This document shows positions 42,714 to 52,167 of a stretch of 64,000 nt of DNA, piece after piece; position 1 is the stretch's first letter, and each line of letters begins with the position of its first letter. The position numbers and the translations under genes were made by a program. The notes beneath the pieces are model-generated. The model did not search any database, had not been told where the DNA came from, and worked only from the letters and a program-made list of their open reading frames with translations. The stretch comes from Paenibacillus beijingensis (lineage in GTDB: Bacteria; Bacillota; Bacilli; Paenibacillales; Paenibacillaceae): positions 3,313,501 through 3,377,500 of the forward strand of contig NZ_CP011058.1 in assembly GCF_000961095.1 (NCBI RefSeq), in the 5' to 3' direction.

Positions 42714-44774
42714 TCAGCCGCCTCCGCGACCGGAGGAATCACCCGAATCCGGGTCTGAGTTCGGGTCCGGATTAGGGTCTGGGAGCAAGTCCGTGACCGG
42801 GTCCCGGTCCGAGTCCGGGTCCGGGTCCGAAACGCCGATGCCGGCGGAATTCCAGCGGACGCTGCCTGCAGAATGACCGCCCCCATGGAGCGTATAGTCC
42901 GAGGAATGCCGGCGCAAATGCCGCTGTTCCAGCAGCTCCTGTCTCCGTTCCTCGGCCAGCGCATTTTCATAATCGTGATTCATCCGTTCGATCAAATCCT
43001 TCATGTCCGAGGCGTGTTTCAGCGCTTCGGCATACAAGCCTGCGGCAAGCAGCTTGCCGGCTTTGCAGCTGAGGGATTCATAGCGCTGACGATAGTGCCG
43101 TTCATTAATCCGGCCCCGGCCAGCCGCTTGAAGCGATTCGTAGCCGGTTTTCCCCGCCTGCATAAGAAGCAGCGCCTCCTGTTTGTCAGCAGCCGCGCGC
43201 CCCACATGTTCGCGCAGCGCCTCAATGTCCTGACGGTAATGCTCCAGCTCGAATTCCAGCGAATCCAAATTAAAGGGTTCGGTTTGGGCCAGTTCCCGGG
43301 TCTTCCGGCCCAATGCCTCTGCCGTTGCCCGCAGCCGTTCCGATTCTCCGGTTAAAACGAGTGCTTCCGAGCTAACTGCCTGAAGCGTTTGCCGGTAAGA
43401 CTCCTGCAGGCTTCCGATTTCGTTCCTGCATGCTTCAAGCCGCTCCGCCAGCTTCCGAAATGTTTCGCCGCACTCCTGAACGGTTTGTTCCGCTGCGGAC
43501 AATAGCGGCGGAAGCTGATCGAGTAAGGCACGCGCCCGGTCGAACTGCTGCTGCGCATCGGAAGCGAGTCCCGAAGCTTCGACCAGCCGCGCTTCCGCAT
43601 CGGCAGCATCCTCTTTGGCCCGGCGGAATTTCTCCAGCAAAGCCGACCAATGAATAACGGCGTAAGCGGAACGGATTTGCTCAAAGGGCTGTTCAAGGTC
43701 GGCGATTTCTTCACACAGTACTGCGGTTTTATTCAGCAGCCGTTCCGCATCGAACCGGGTCGCGTCCTTCAAACCGGCCTGCGCGGCAGCAACTTCCACC
43801 GCTTCGGCAAGCAGGCGGTCCGCCTTCATACCAAACGATCTCACTTCGCTCATGTCGCCCCGCCGCAGCTCCCTGTACATCTTGTGAAGGGCTTCGCGCG
43901 CCAGACCGAAGTTGAAATAGGGGTTCAGCCGCTGAATCGCTCTGCCGATGCCGGCCGTCTCTCTAATTTCGTCCAGACGGCTCCGGCAATCGGCAATTGC
44001 GGACTCGAAACGGTCAAATTGGTCGAAGAACAGCGGAAAGTCGTCCATATCCCCGGTGAGGAGATCCAGCATCCCCAGGCAGTTCCGGGCGATCGTTTCG
44101 GCCGCAACCGGATCTTCAGGCAGGCTGGCGAAGGCGCGGCTGACTTCCGATTCCAAATGCTTCAGCCTGTCAAACAGCGCCTCCAGCGGGAACGACGTTG
44201 CTTTGGACTGAAGCTCGATTTCGGTTCGCAGCGCTGCCGACTGGGCGGCCAACTGGCGGATGGTCCGCTCAGCCTCCCGGCCCGTATCGGCAATCCGCCG
44301 GATTTCCGCGGTATTGCGTTCGGCGCCGGCTGCAAGGCTGTCCAATTCTGTTCTTAATGTATCGGCTTCGGCGTTCAGCCTGGTGTAATGCAGCAGGAAA
44401 ATCCGGCTGCGTGCAGACTGGCTTTTCAATTCGTTCAGCGTCAGCAGGGAGCCGGACAATTCGCCGTTAATGCGTTCGATCAGCTCCTCCGTCATGCCCC
44501 GCGCTTGTCCGTCGTATGGCTTCAATTCGGCCTTCGCCTTGTCGATTGCCTCGATCAGCTCGTCAATCCGTGCACGCTGCTGCTCGAGTTTTTGCCGCTT
44601 GCGCCATCCGAATAAGACCGCAACGCCGATTGCCGCCGCAGCTGCAGCCGCAGCGATGAACCAGATCCAGCTGCGACCGCCTCCGCTGCCGCTTGCAGCG
44701 GCTGCCGCAAACGCGTTTCCGCCGAGCATAAAGAATAGAAGAAAAGACAACAACATCCATCTATAATTAACCAT
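42714..44774 (-). CDS. Coiled-coil membrane protein, septation-ring-regulator-like
   Basis: A 686-residue protein: signal-like N-terminus (residues 5-25), a Gly/Ser stretch, an Ala-rich transmembrane helix (about 35-57), then more than 500 residues of coiled coil, rich in Glu, Ala and Arg. The layout resembles EzrA-like spectrin repeats after one membrane anchor. The C-terminus carries an acidic tail made of Asp-Pro repeats (about 640-680) and ends in glycine. ATG 44774 follows GGAGG. The function is inferred only from shape. Confidence 0.6.
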   Translation of the reverse strand: MVNYRWMLLSFLLFFMLGGNAFAAAAASGSGGGRSWIWFIAAAAAAAAIGVAVLFGWRKRQKLEQQRARIDELIEAIDKAKAELKPYDGQARGMTEELIERINGELSGSLLTLNELKSQSARSRIFLLHYTRLNAEADTLRTELDSLAAGAERNTAEIRRIADTGREAERTIRQLAAQSAALRTEIELQSKATSFPLEALFDRLKHLESEVSRAFASLPEDPVAAETIARNCLGMLDLLTGDMDDFPLFFDQFDRFESAIADCRSRLDEIRETAGIGRAIQRLNPYFNFGLAREALHKMYRELRRGDMSEVRSFGMKADRLLAEAVEVAAAQAGLKDATRFDAERLLNKTAVLCEEIADLEQPFEQIRSAYAVIHWSALLEKFRRAKEDAADAEARLVEASGLASDAQQQFDRARALLDQLPPLLSAAEQTVQECGETFRKLAERLEACRNEIGSLQESYRQTLQAVSSEALVLTGESERLRATAEALGRKTRELAQTEPFNLDSLEFELEHYRQDIEALREHVGRAAADKQEALLLMQAGKTGYESLQAAGRGRINERHYRQRYESLSCKAGKLLAAGLYAEALKHASDMKDLIERMNHDYENALAEERRQELLEQRHLRRHSSDYTLHGGGHSAGSVRWNSAGIGVSDPDPDSDRDPVTDLLPDPNPDPNSDPDSGDSSGRGGG

Positions 44775-45065
44775 TTAGGAACCTCCGTGCTGAAAAACCA
44801 TTTTCCCGCGACTGCAGTCTGGAGCATAATTCGGCTTTATTCGTCATAAATCCGACATCACGCGGCTGCTTAACTACTTCGACAAACGCTTTCGTTTCCC
44901 TTCGCCCAGATCATGCAAACAAAGGAGCCGTGACGCCCGGGTGCGGCATTCCCGCCATTTTTTTGATACGATAGAAATAGAAACTTATGCTAATGCCGTC
45001 ATTGAGACATGATATACATATCCAAGAAACGGTTGGAACCGAACTGATGATGGGGGTTGGAGAAA

Positions 45066-45770
45066 ATGACAATGACGACGGCGCCAAACAGGCTGCTGCA
45101 CATTTACTTGCTGGCGGGCGTGAAGACTACGTTGTCTGCCTTTTTTGAGTGCCGAAAAAAACTGGAAAATCTGTTTGCGCAGGACGGCAGGCAGACCACG
45201 ATACATGTGCTGTTTCCATATGGCGACTATACGCGCAATCTGTGGCGGCAGTTGTGGGAGGTGCGGAGCGATTTTAACAGCTGGCTCCTCCCATGGCGAA
45301 TAGGAGGCAGGGCGGCTGCCGAAGCGATCCGCACTTCCCGCGCAGAAGGGCAGGTGCTCATCATCGGACACAGCGGGGGAGGGGTGGCGGCTTACCAGGC
45401 GGTACGGATGCTGCAGCGGCAGGGCGCGCTTGAAAATACGGACATCCGCATCGTGCAAATCGGATCTCCGAAAATCCCAATCGAACCGCTTCTGCGGGAG
45501 CGGGTCGCCTACTTTCACGCGGTGGACGACAGCGGACGCCTGAGCGATCCGATCAGCCGGATCGGCAGCTGGGGCGGCTGGAGCGCGGGAAAGCGCTCGC
45601 TGCCGCGTTGGAACCAGCGCAAATACGCGCCGGGATTCGTGAAAGGCATTCCCGTTATCGGCGGCCATGCGAACTATTTCCGGCACACCGCGCCTTATGT
45701 GGATGCGCAGTCCATATGCAACCTTGATAAAACGATCGATGGCATCCGCAGCTGGTTGAAAGGATGGTAA
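45066..45770 (+). CDS. Alpha/beta hydrolase, lipase-like
   Basis: A 234-residue protein with the nucleophile elbow GHSGGG (VLIIGHSGGGVAAYQAVRML) and a HANYFRHTAPYVD segment that may carry the catalytic His. The pattern is that of a short alpha/beta hydrolase with no signal peptide. GGGGG and GGAG lie before ATG 45066 and 45072; both starts are plausible. The 290-bp gap before it holds no recognisable feature. Confidence 0.7.
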   Translation: MTMTTAPNRLLHIYLLAGVKTTLSAFFECRKKLENLFAQDGRQTTIHVLFPYGDYTRNLWRQLWEVRSDFNSWLLPWRIGGRAAAEAIRTSRAEGQVLIIGHSGGGVAAYQAVRMLQRQGALENTDIRIVQIGSPKIPIEPLLRERVAYFHAVDDSGRLSDPISRIGSWGGWSAGKRSLPRWNQRKYAPGFVKGIPVIGGHANYFRHTAPYVDAQSICNLDKTIDGIRSWLKGW

Positions 45771-45875
45771 CAATGCGTTAAACTGAAAATAATATAGAAA
45801 CAATTTTTTTGTAAGTTAAAAAAACGGCCGCCCTGGGAGAGGGAGTCGAACCGGATGAAAGGGGACGGGTGAAAG

Positions 45876-46610
45876 ATGGATATTATTCGCAGCGAAGAGC
45901 GGTTTCACCGCGATGTGGGCTGGGTTGAAAGCTATTCCAGTTTTTCGTTCGCGGATTATTACGAGGAGAGCAACCGCAGCTTCGGTCCGCTGTGCGTGTT
46001 CAATGAAGACCGGATTGCGGGCGGGCGCGGGTTCGGCGCTCATCCGCACCGCGAAATGGAAATTGTAACGGTGGCGCTTGGCGGCCGGCTGAAGCATGAG
46101 GACAGCAGCGGCCATACGGCGGTTACGACGTTCGGCGGCGTACAGCGGATGAGCGCGGGGACGGGAATCGTCCATTCGGAAATGAATCCTGACGAGACGG
46201 AAGAATCGCATCTGCTGCAAATCTGGTTTCATCCCGAAACGCGCAAGCTTCCGGCTTCTTATGAAACGACGACCTTCGACATCCACAAGCTGCGCAACAA
46301 CCTGCTGCCGGTCGTGTCGCGCAATTCCGGTCCGGGCGTCGCCCATATACACCAGGACGCTACGCTTTATTTATCCGATCTGGAGGAAGGCGCGGCGCTT
46401 GTTCATCGTCAGGAGCCGGGGCGGCTGATGTATTTGTTCGTCATTCAAGGGGAGCTCACGCTGCCGCAGGAAGGATACACGCTGGCCGCAGGCGATACGG
46501 CGCGCATCCGCAGCCGGACGGAGCTTGTGCTGGGCGGCGGGAGCGGCGGAGCGCGTCTGCTGCTGATCGATATGACGGCCGCCGCGGCCGGAGGGGAGCG
46601 TGCCGTATGA
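45876..46610 (+). CDS. Pirin family protein (YhhW/quercetinase type)
   Basis: 244 residues with two cupin domains. The N-terminal metal site is visible as FGAHPHREMEIVT (residues 49-61), with LKHEDSSGH and MSAGTGIVHSEMN, including His and Glu ligands. Pirins of this type have quercetin dioxygenase activity or regulate stress. The stop overlaps the next start (ATGA), so the two are coupled. Confidence 0.87.
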   Translation: MDIIRSEERFHRDVGWVESYSSFSFADYYEESNRSFGPLCVFNEDRIAGGRGFGAHPHREMEIVTVALGGRLKHEDSSGHTAVTTFGGVQRMSAGTGIVHSEMNPDETEESHLLQIWFHPETRKLPASYETTTFDIHKLRNNLLPVVSRNSGPGVAHIHQDATLYLSDLEEGAALVHRQEPGRLMYLFVIQGELTLPQEGYTLAAGDTARIRSRTELVLGGGSGGARLLLIDMTAAAAGGERAV

Positions 46611-46942
46611 GCGGGACAAAGACGAGGCTGCTGATCAAGCTGGTCATCGGAAGGGCGTTGCTCGACACGGCGGAGAGCGGGCACCGTTTTGAGCTGGAGG
46701 AAGCGGGCCGGGGGTGGACCATTACGGTGTACGGCATGAGCGCCGCCGACGCGGCTTTTATCGGGGATAATATCGGCCAGCTTAATTTTTTCCACTTCGT
46801 AACCGCTCTGGATGAATCTGCGGCGATCCAAAAATATTGGCTGTACGATCTGGACGAGCCGCTGTTCCGCTATGACCGTGCCACCGGAACGGCCGTGTTC
46901 GAGCTCGATTCCAAGGTCGCTTATACGAATGAACGGGTGTAA
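46607..46942 (+). CDS. Hypothetical protein coupled to pirin
   Basis: 111 residues, no signal peptide, no motif I recognise. It starts inside the pirin stop codon (overlap of 4 bp). The sequence has alternating beta-like and helical parts (WTITVYGMSAADAAFIGDN). The overlap with pirin suggests a joint role. Confidence 0.7.
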   Translation: MSGTKTRLLIKLVIGRALLDTAESGHRFELEEAGRGWTITVYGMSAADAAFIGDNIGQLNFFHFVTALDESAAIQKYWLYDLDEPLFRYDRATGTAVFELDSKVAYTNERV

Positions 46943-47017
46943 AATAGTAAACGGGAAAGTCAAATCGGAATGAAGACCGAGCCGAAGGCAATATAAAGCT
47001 CGTCAAGGAGGTAACAG

Positions 47018-47668
47018 ATGGCCGATACGTATACGTTTACGAAACGCGAGGAAGCCGCCAATGCAATTACGCACGGGGTCGGCGCCGCGCTCAGCATCGC
47101 TGCGCTTGTGCTGTTGATCGTGTTTTCAGCGGAAAGAGGAACGGCGCTGCACGTCGTCACCTTCACGGTTTACGGCACGGCAATGCTGTTGCTGTATGCT
47201 GCTTCGACGCTCGTGCACAGCTTTCCGGAAGGGAAAGCGAAGCGGGTGTTTGAAGTGCTCGATCATTCGTTCATTTATGTGTTTATCGCGGGCACGTACA
47301 CGCCGATTCTGCTGCACATCGTACAGGGCACGCTAGGGTGGACGCTGTTCGGCGTCATTTGGGGATTGACCGCCGCCGGCGTTGTATTCAAATCGTTTTT
47401 TGCCTCGAAGTTTCTGTTCACTTCCACGCTGCTGTACATTGCGATGGGATGGGCCGTTGTTTTCGCCTGGGAGCCGCTGACGGAGCATCTCGCTCCGGGA
47501 GGATTGAAGCTGCTTATTAGCGGAGGCCTGCTGTACACGTTCGGCACGGTCTTCTATATGTGGCGGAGCTTCCGGTTTCATCATGCCGTCTGGCATTTGT
47601 TTGTCCTCGGCGGTTCAGTCGTCCATTTCTTTGCGATCCTGCTGTACGTGCTGCCCGGACGATCATAA
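47018..47668 (+). CDS. Hemolysin III family membrane protein (PAQR type)
   Basis: 216 residues, seven hydrophobic segments. The PAQR pattern is visible: NAITHGVGAALSIAAL near residue 14, TLVHSF near 65, EVLDHSFIYVFIAGTYTPILL near 85, and RFHHAVWHLFVLGGSVVHFF near the end, with the conserved His and Asp residues. Perfect AAGGAGGTAA before ATG 47018. Membrane hydrolase or receptor-like role in the family; bacterial function is uncertain. Confidence 0.9.
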   Translation: MADTYTFTKREEAANAITHGVGAALSIAALVLLIVFSAERGTALHVVTFTVYGTAMLLLYAASTLVHSFPEGKAKRVFEVLDHSFIYVFIAGTYTPILLHIVQGTLGWTLFGVIWGLTAAGVVFKSFFASKFLFTSTLLYIAMGWAVVFAWEPLTEHLAPGGLKLLISGGLLYTFGTVFYMWRSFRFHHAVWHLFVLGGSVVHFFAILLYVLPGRS

Positions 47669-47792
47669 CGGTCTGAAAAAAAGCCGGATCTTCACAAATT
47701 GGCTGGTCAAGGAACGAATAACGGCTTCTCTGTCCGCGAATGTTGCAAGTAAGCGAACGGGTTCACTGGTTATTGCAGTCGACCGGGCCAAG

Positions 47793-48362
47793 CTATCTGT
47801 TATTGCGGCCCGGCGCAGAGGTTTCCTTGGATTGACGCGGCCATAACGTATAGCTGAAGCTAATCAGAAAATCGATGGACAGCACGATGGACCACAAACG
47901 GATCACCTGCAGCAAAGCATCTGTCCGGCTGTTCTCGTCCACCCATAGGATGATGCCGTACAGCAGCGCGCACCCGATCGCCCACGAGAGCAGGTGCAGA
48001 AACCAGGCACGCCGTTCATTCCGGGCGTGTTCCTTGCCGAATTTAACCTTTTTCGCCGGGGCGGGTCCTGAGGCGAATCGGTGCGCGAAGCGGATATCCG
48101 CCCATCGGATCATCCGGTGACCGAAAGCGATCGAAATTCCGATATAAACGGCCGCCAGACCGTGAGCGAAACCGGCTTCCGCGCCGCGCTGCAAATCGGC
48201 GACTGTTGCTGCGAGCAGGATCATATCGACAGCCGGGGTACAGGAAAGCAGTACAATTCCCGTCTTGTTCAACTTCAGAAGGTATCGACTCGCCAATCCG
48301 GCCAGCACGAACCCCCAAAATGCGATTTCGCAACCTGCGATAAGGGCGGGGATCACAAGCAA
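47793..48362 (-). CDS. Integral membrane protein, YmcC-like
   Basis: About 189 residues with five or six hydrophobic segments and a basic loop (KKVKFGKEHARNERRAW). No catalytic motif. It is divergent from the TetR gene across a 90-bp gap. The B. subtilis gene pair ymcC-pksA has the same layout (recalled, not checked). The start is TTG at 48362, 6 bp after AAAGGAG; a longer frame begins at 48368. Confidence 0.6.
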   Translation of the reverse strand: MLVIPALIAGCEIAFWGFVLAGLASRYLLKLNKTGIVLLSCTPAVDMILLAATVADLQRGAEAGFAHGLAAVYIGISIAFGHRMIRWADIRFAHRFASGPAPAKKVKFGKEHARNERRAWFLHLLSWAIGCALLYGIILWVDENSRTDALLQVIRLWSIVLSIDFLISFSYTLWPRQSKETSAPGRNNR

Positions 48363-48380
48363 CTCCAACTCCTTTTTTAG

Positions 48381-48446
48381 TACAATTGTATTATAAAAAC
48401 AGAATTATTATAACACAGTTGTGCTAAAAAACAACGATGATATAAT
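48381..48446. promoter_or_regulatory. Twin operator palindromes and tetR promoter
   Basis: TACAATTGTA (48381-48390) and CACAGTTGTG (48414-48423) share ACAnTTGT and are 33 bp apart centre to centre. The second overlaps the -35 TTGTGC (48419-48424) of the tetR promoter, followed by a 16-bp spacer and TATAAT (48441-48446). The first lies in the region expected to follow the membrane-gene -10. Confidence 0.55.
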
Positions 48447-48452
48447 AAAACT

Positions 48453-49046
48453 ATGCCGAAAATCGTAAATCATCAAAAACGTAAGGAACAATTGGCGGAA
48501 GCGGCTTGGCGGGTCATCCGAAGGGAAGGCTTGGAGGGCCTCTCCGTGCGTCGCGTGGCCGATGAGGCGGGGATGTCTCTCGGATCGCTGCGTCATTATT
48601 TTGACACCCATGCCGAGCTGCTTGCTTTCTCCATGCGGCTTGTTTCGCAGCGGGTCAACGAGCGGATCGAACAACTGCCGTTTACCGGGGACGCCCGTCG
48701 CGACATCGAGATGATTATCGCGCAGTTGCTGCCGCTGGACGAGCAGCGCTTGGCCGAGGCCGAATTATGGCTCGCTTTTGCCGGTAAGGCGATCTCCGAT
48801 CCGGCAATTCGCAAGATGAGCCTGGAAATGCACGACGAGCTCTATAATGGGTTTCGGAGAATGATCGACAGCCTGATCTTGAATAAGCTGGCCAAGGACG
48901 GCATCGACGCCGAGCAGGAGACGAAGGAGCTGCATGCGCTCGTGGACGGACTGGCCGTACATCGCGCGACTTTCCCGGAACGGGTTCGGGAAGATGACTT
49001 GATGCGCATCGTCTCCCATCATTTGAACCGTCTTTTCAAGAACTGA
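48453..49046 (+). CDS. TetR-family regulator (PksA-like)
   Basis: 197 residues. N-terminal HTH reads EGLEGLSVRRVADEAGMSLG then SLRHYFDTHAELLAF, and a BetI/PksA-type C-domain follows (LDEQRLAEAELWLAFAGKA). There is no ribosome binding site; the ATG at 48453 lies six bases after the -10 TATAAT, suggesting a leaderless mRNA. It is divergent from the membrane protein and may repress it. Confidence 0.85.
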   Translation: MPKIVNHQKRKEQLAEAAWRVIRREGLEGLSVRRVADEAGMSLGSLRHYFDTHAELLAFSMRLVSQRVNERIEQLPFTGDARRDIEMIIAQLLPLDEQRLAEAELWLAFAGKAISDPAIRKMSLEMHDELYNGFRRMIDSLILNKLAKDGIDAEQETKELHALVDGLAVHRATFPERVREDDLMRIVSHHLNRLFKN

Positions 49047-49073
49047 GGCGGAGGGCCGGAAAATAGCCTTCGT

Positions 49074-51743
49074 TCACATGCTTGTTCCCGAAGGGGACCC
49101 GTTTGCTTCGGCTGCGGTTCCCGCACCGGGCGGGGGCGTGTTGTCCAAGCCGTGAATGGTCTTTTCCCAATAAAAAGGCTTGGTGATGAGCTGCCATGCC
49201 GCTTTGTAAGCGGAGATGCTCATCATGACCCAGTAAAGCGGCGTGAGCAGCGCGTATTTGACGAGCGAGTAGTTCATAAAATGCTGGTTTTTCTTTTTCA
49301 AATCCGCAATGACCCAGTACACGCCGGCAATGTTGCTGAACACAAACAGGAAGTTTGCGATAAACAGCTCGGTGGCGGCAAAGTAATAAATATAACCGGG
49401 GAAAAACAGCGGAATAAATTCCAGCTTCCAGCCGTACCACAGCACAACCATCAGCCAAAACAGCGGATTGAGCAGCGGAATGACCGGCGTTGCCAGCACC
49501 ATCACCTGAAAGCCGAGAAAGCCTTTCAAGCCAAGCTCCCTCGCCAGCCGCAGCGGATTGCGCATATGGACAAGCCACGTTTGCATATATCCTTTAATCC
49601 AACGCGACCGCTGCCGGATCCAATTGAAAAAGCGGCTGTTCGCTTCCTCCCACGTGCGCGAATCGACGATGGCGGTTTTGTAGCCGTGCTTGTACAGCCT
49701 GACGCCCAGATCGGCGTCCTCCGTCACGTTGTACGGATCCCACGCTCCCATCTGCTTGAGCACCGACATTTTGAAATGGTTGGAGGTGCCGCCAAGCGGG
49801 ATCGGAACGTCGAGCTTCATGATGCCCGGCAGCAGCAGCTCGAACCACATGCTGTACTCCTGCGTGAACCAGCGCGTCAGCAGATTCTGTTCGCTGTTGA
49901 AGTAATTCAGCTTCGCCTGGATGCAGGCGAAATTGTCCGGACAGCTGCGGAACGTCAGAAACACTTTTTTGAGCTGGTCGGGATCGGGCCGATCCTCCGC
50001 GTCGAAAATGACGACATATTCCCCGCGCGCCCGGATCAGTCCGAAATTGCACGCTTTCGGCTTCGTCTTCGGCAGACTGTCGGGAAGAATCAGCACCGTA
50101 TAATAAGCCGGAAGCTTCATCACCTTCAGCATGTCCCGCATTTCCGTATCGTCCTCTTCGATCAAAATCCGCACATCAAGCTTCGACTTCGGATAATCGA
50201 GCGATTCGATGTTGGCCAGAAGGTGAGGTAGCACCTGTGCCTCCTTGTACATCGGGACGAGAATGGTATAGATCGGCAGCTCGCGTTCGTCGACGGCCGC
50301 CACTTCCTCTGGCGTGAAGCGGAACTGCGAACCGCGGCGCGAGCCGAGGATAATGATCATAAATTTGAATACCGACATCGAAAAATAAAACAGCTGGACC
50401 GCGATATTGGCAAGCAGGATCGTTCTCCAGAAGCTGGCGATGAGCCCGGTAATGAAGAGCAGTGTGGAGACGGCGAAAAAAATGATCTGCGGCTTCGTAA
50501 ACGTCGTATGCGCCGAGTTGTGCGGCTGCTCCACCGACAGCTTCAACGTGCTCTCATGCATCATCTCCGAGCCGTAGACGTCCGCCCAGAACGTTTCCAT
50601 CTCATCCTTGGTCGCCAGCACTTGTTCGATCGGCATGCCGAGCAGCGACTCGATATGGCGCGCCTGCTCCTCCTGCAGCGGCGCGCTGACCGCGACGAGA
50701 AACCGGTTCACATACTGGTGTACGACGACGGCCTCATAGGAACGAGCCAGCCTTTCGGGCAGCTTGAGCGTGGAGGTTGGCGTAATATCTTTGCCGATCC
50801 GTCCGAGCTGGAACTGGATGGCGATGAACCGGTACAAGATTTCAGGCTCGACCATCTTCAAGGAAAGCAAAATATCGCCGATGCGGCCGCCGCTGTTGCG
50901 CTGGAACTCCAGCGCCTGCTCCAGCTGTTCCTGCGTAATGACATTGGCGGAAACGAGCAGATCGCCGAGCATGCTGCGGCAGGGCGGGCCGGAGGCAAAC
51001 TGCTGCAGCGATTCCGAATCGGCAAAGCCCATATCGATCAAAATATCGCCGAGTCTGCCGCCGTACCGTACCTGCGAAGCGATGGCCGCTTCCAGCTGCG
51101 AGCGGCTGATGACGCCCTGGCTGACCAATATATCGCCCATCCGGCCGGAGGTGTGCGCTTCTTCCGGTTCTTCGGCCGGCATCATTTGCAGGTACAGGCG
51201 CTCATACGACTCCTCGATCCGGCGCTTAAGCTGCCCGGTTTCGGAATCGGCCAGCAATTGTTCCTGTTTGAAGCGCTCCCGCTGCTGAAGCAGCAGCTCC
51301 CGCGTTTGCGCAAGCAGCCGACGCTCTTCCTGCAGCAGGCGCCGCGTATACCGGAAGCGGACGCCGCGCCACTGGATGCGCATTTTTAGCGGCTTCACTT
51401 CCGCTTGTTCGGCGTCATCCCACCGAGGGCCTTGGCTGAAGCCGCCGCCGTCTGCGGCTACAGCAAGCGGCGGCGGCTCGCCGCCCGGGCCGATCGAATC
51501 CGGGGACGCTTGTCCGCTTTGCTTCGCATGCTCTCCGCCGCTTTGCTGTTCCCGGATCCGGCGGATGCGTCCCGCAAGCTCCTCGCTTTCGGCATCGAGC
51601 AGGCCCAGCTCGCGCTCGAAGCGGGCCCGCTGCTCCGCCAGCTGCCCCTTTTTCAGCACCAATAAACTTTCATAATCAGCAATAAGCCGGTTCGCATATT
51701 GAAAGTCAACCCCTTGCCACTGCCAAAAAAGCTTTCTATTCAT
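49074..51743 (-). CDS. Membrane glycosyltransferase family 2 with N-terminal MshEN domains
   Basis: 889 residues. An internally duplicated segment (QWQGVDFQYANRLI near 9 and QWRGVRFRYTRRLL near 124), each followed by coiled coil; then two MshEN (GSPII_E N-terminal) repeats near 201-245 and 258-300; transmembrane helices near 418-470; a GT2 domain with ILVPMYKEAQVLPHLL near 494, DAEDRPDP near 575, the GGTSNHF and TEDADLGVRL motifs, and QRSRWIKGYMQTW near 700; then more helices. MshEN domains bind c-di-GMP in known proteins, so polysaccharide synthesis may be under that control (inference). The ATG overlaps the stop of the small gene upstream. Confidence 0.85.
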   Translation of the reverse strand: MNRKLFWQWQGVDFQYANRLIADYESLLVLKKGQLAEQRARFERELGLLDAESEELAGRIRRIREQQSGGEHAKQSGQASPDSIGPGGEPPPLAVAADGGGFSQGPRWDDAEQAEVKPLKMRIQWRGVRFRYTRRLLQEERRLLAQTRELLLQQRERFKQEQLLADSETGQLKRRIEESYERLYLQMMPAEEPEEAHTSGRMGDILVSQGVISRSQLEAAIASQVRYGGRLGDILIDMGFADSESLQQFASGPPCRSMLGDLLVSANVITQEQLEQALEFQRNSGGRIGDILLSLKMVEPEILYRFIAIQFQLGRIGKDITPTSTLKLPERLARSYEAVVVHQYVNRFLVAVSAPLQEEQARHIESLLGMPIEQVLATKDEMETFWADVYGSEMMHESTLKLSVEQPHNSAHTTFTKPQIIFFAVSTLLFITGLIASFWRTILLANIAVQLFYFSMSVFKFMIIILGSRRGSQFRFTPEEVAAVDERELPIYTILVPMYKEAQVLPHLLANIESLDYPKSKLDVRILIEEDDTEMRDMLKVMKLPAYYTVLILPDSLPKTKPKACNFGLIRARGEYVVIFDAEDRPDPDQLKKVFLTFRSCPDNFACIQAKLNYFNSEQNLLTRWFTQEYSMWFELLLPGIMKLDVPIPLGGTSNHFKMSVLKQMGAWDPYNVTEDADLGVRLYKHGYKTAIVDSRTWEEANSRFFNWIRQRSRWIKGYMQTWLVHMRNPLRLARELGLKGFLGFQVMVLATPVIPLLNPLFWLMVVLWYGWKLEFIPLFFPGYIYYFAATELFIANFLFVFSNIAGVYWVIADLKKKNQHFMNYSLVKYALLTPLYWVMMSISAYKAAWQLITKPFYWEKTIHGLDNTPPPGAGTAAEANGSPSGTSM

Positions 51744-51979
51744 GAAAGCCTCCGGCTGTTTCCGGCACGCTCGGCTGCCAGCAGTTCGTTTAACTGCTGC
51801 TGCAGCTCGGCGTTATAGAGCCGTTTGGCGGCGATAAGCGCTTCCGCTTTCCGCCGTTCGTCTTCCATCTGCTGTTCCACTTGTTCCCGTTCGCTCTGCA
51901 GCGCATTGAGCTGTCTTTCCACTTGGGAGGGGCGGTAACCAAACCACAGCTTGGCACGCGGTAAACGTCTCACGATCAA
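51740..51979 (-). CDS. Small coiled-coil protein coupled to the glycosyltransferase
   Basis: 79 residues, with an N-terminal AKLWFGYRPSQVERQLNAL (residues 9-27) like DivIVA-type N-termini, and a coiled-coil Glu/Gln-rich tail. It uses a TTG start at 51979 after AAGGGG. The stop overlaps the glycosyltransferase start. It resembles the repeated segments at the glycosyltransferase N-terminus, so a common origin is possible. Confidence 0.6.
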   Translation of the reverse strand: MIVRRLPRAKLWFGYRPSQVERQLNALQSEREQVEQQMEDERRKAEALIAAKRLYNAELQQQLNELLAAERAGNSRRLS

Positions 51980-52075
51980 TCAAACCCCTTATCATTTGGC
52001 CGGAACGCTGTTTCCTGCCGACCGTCCGGCTGCTCGGCCTTCTTCATGCTCCGATTGATAAAACTTTATTCGCAT

Positions 52076-52167
52076 AAAAAGCGCTTGCGCTTACTTCTTC
52101 AAGACATACGCCTTCGTCAAACGATCGTGCAGGAACCGCTTTCTGAAAGCGAATTCAAAGTATGTCT
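52076..52167 (-). ncRNA. Structured element ahead of the glycosyltransferase operon
   Basis: On the minus strand: AGACATAC (52167-52160) pairs with GTATGTCT (52109-52102), enclosing a CGCTTTC/GAAAGCG hairpin (52151-52137), then a hairpin AAGCGC-AA-GCGCTT (52092-52079) with a short T run ending near 52076. It may be a leader RNA or a member of an interspersed repeat family. A 41-codon frame without start runs through it on the minus strand. The rest of the 51980-52384 gap has no gene; the plus-strand 100-codon frame at 52046 looks non-coding. Confidence 0.35.

Noticed and set aside
52076..52167. c-di-GMP riboswitch ahead of the MshEN-glycosyltransferase
   Set aside because: The stems are there, but I cannot find the conserved GEMM core, so the class is left open.
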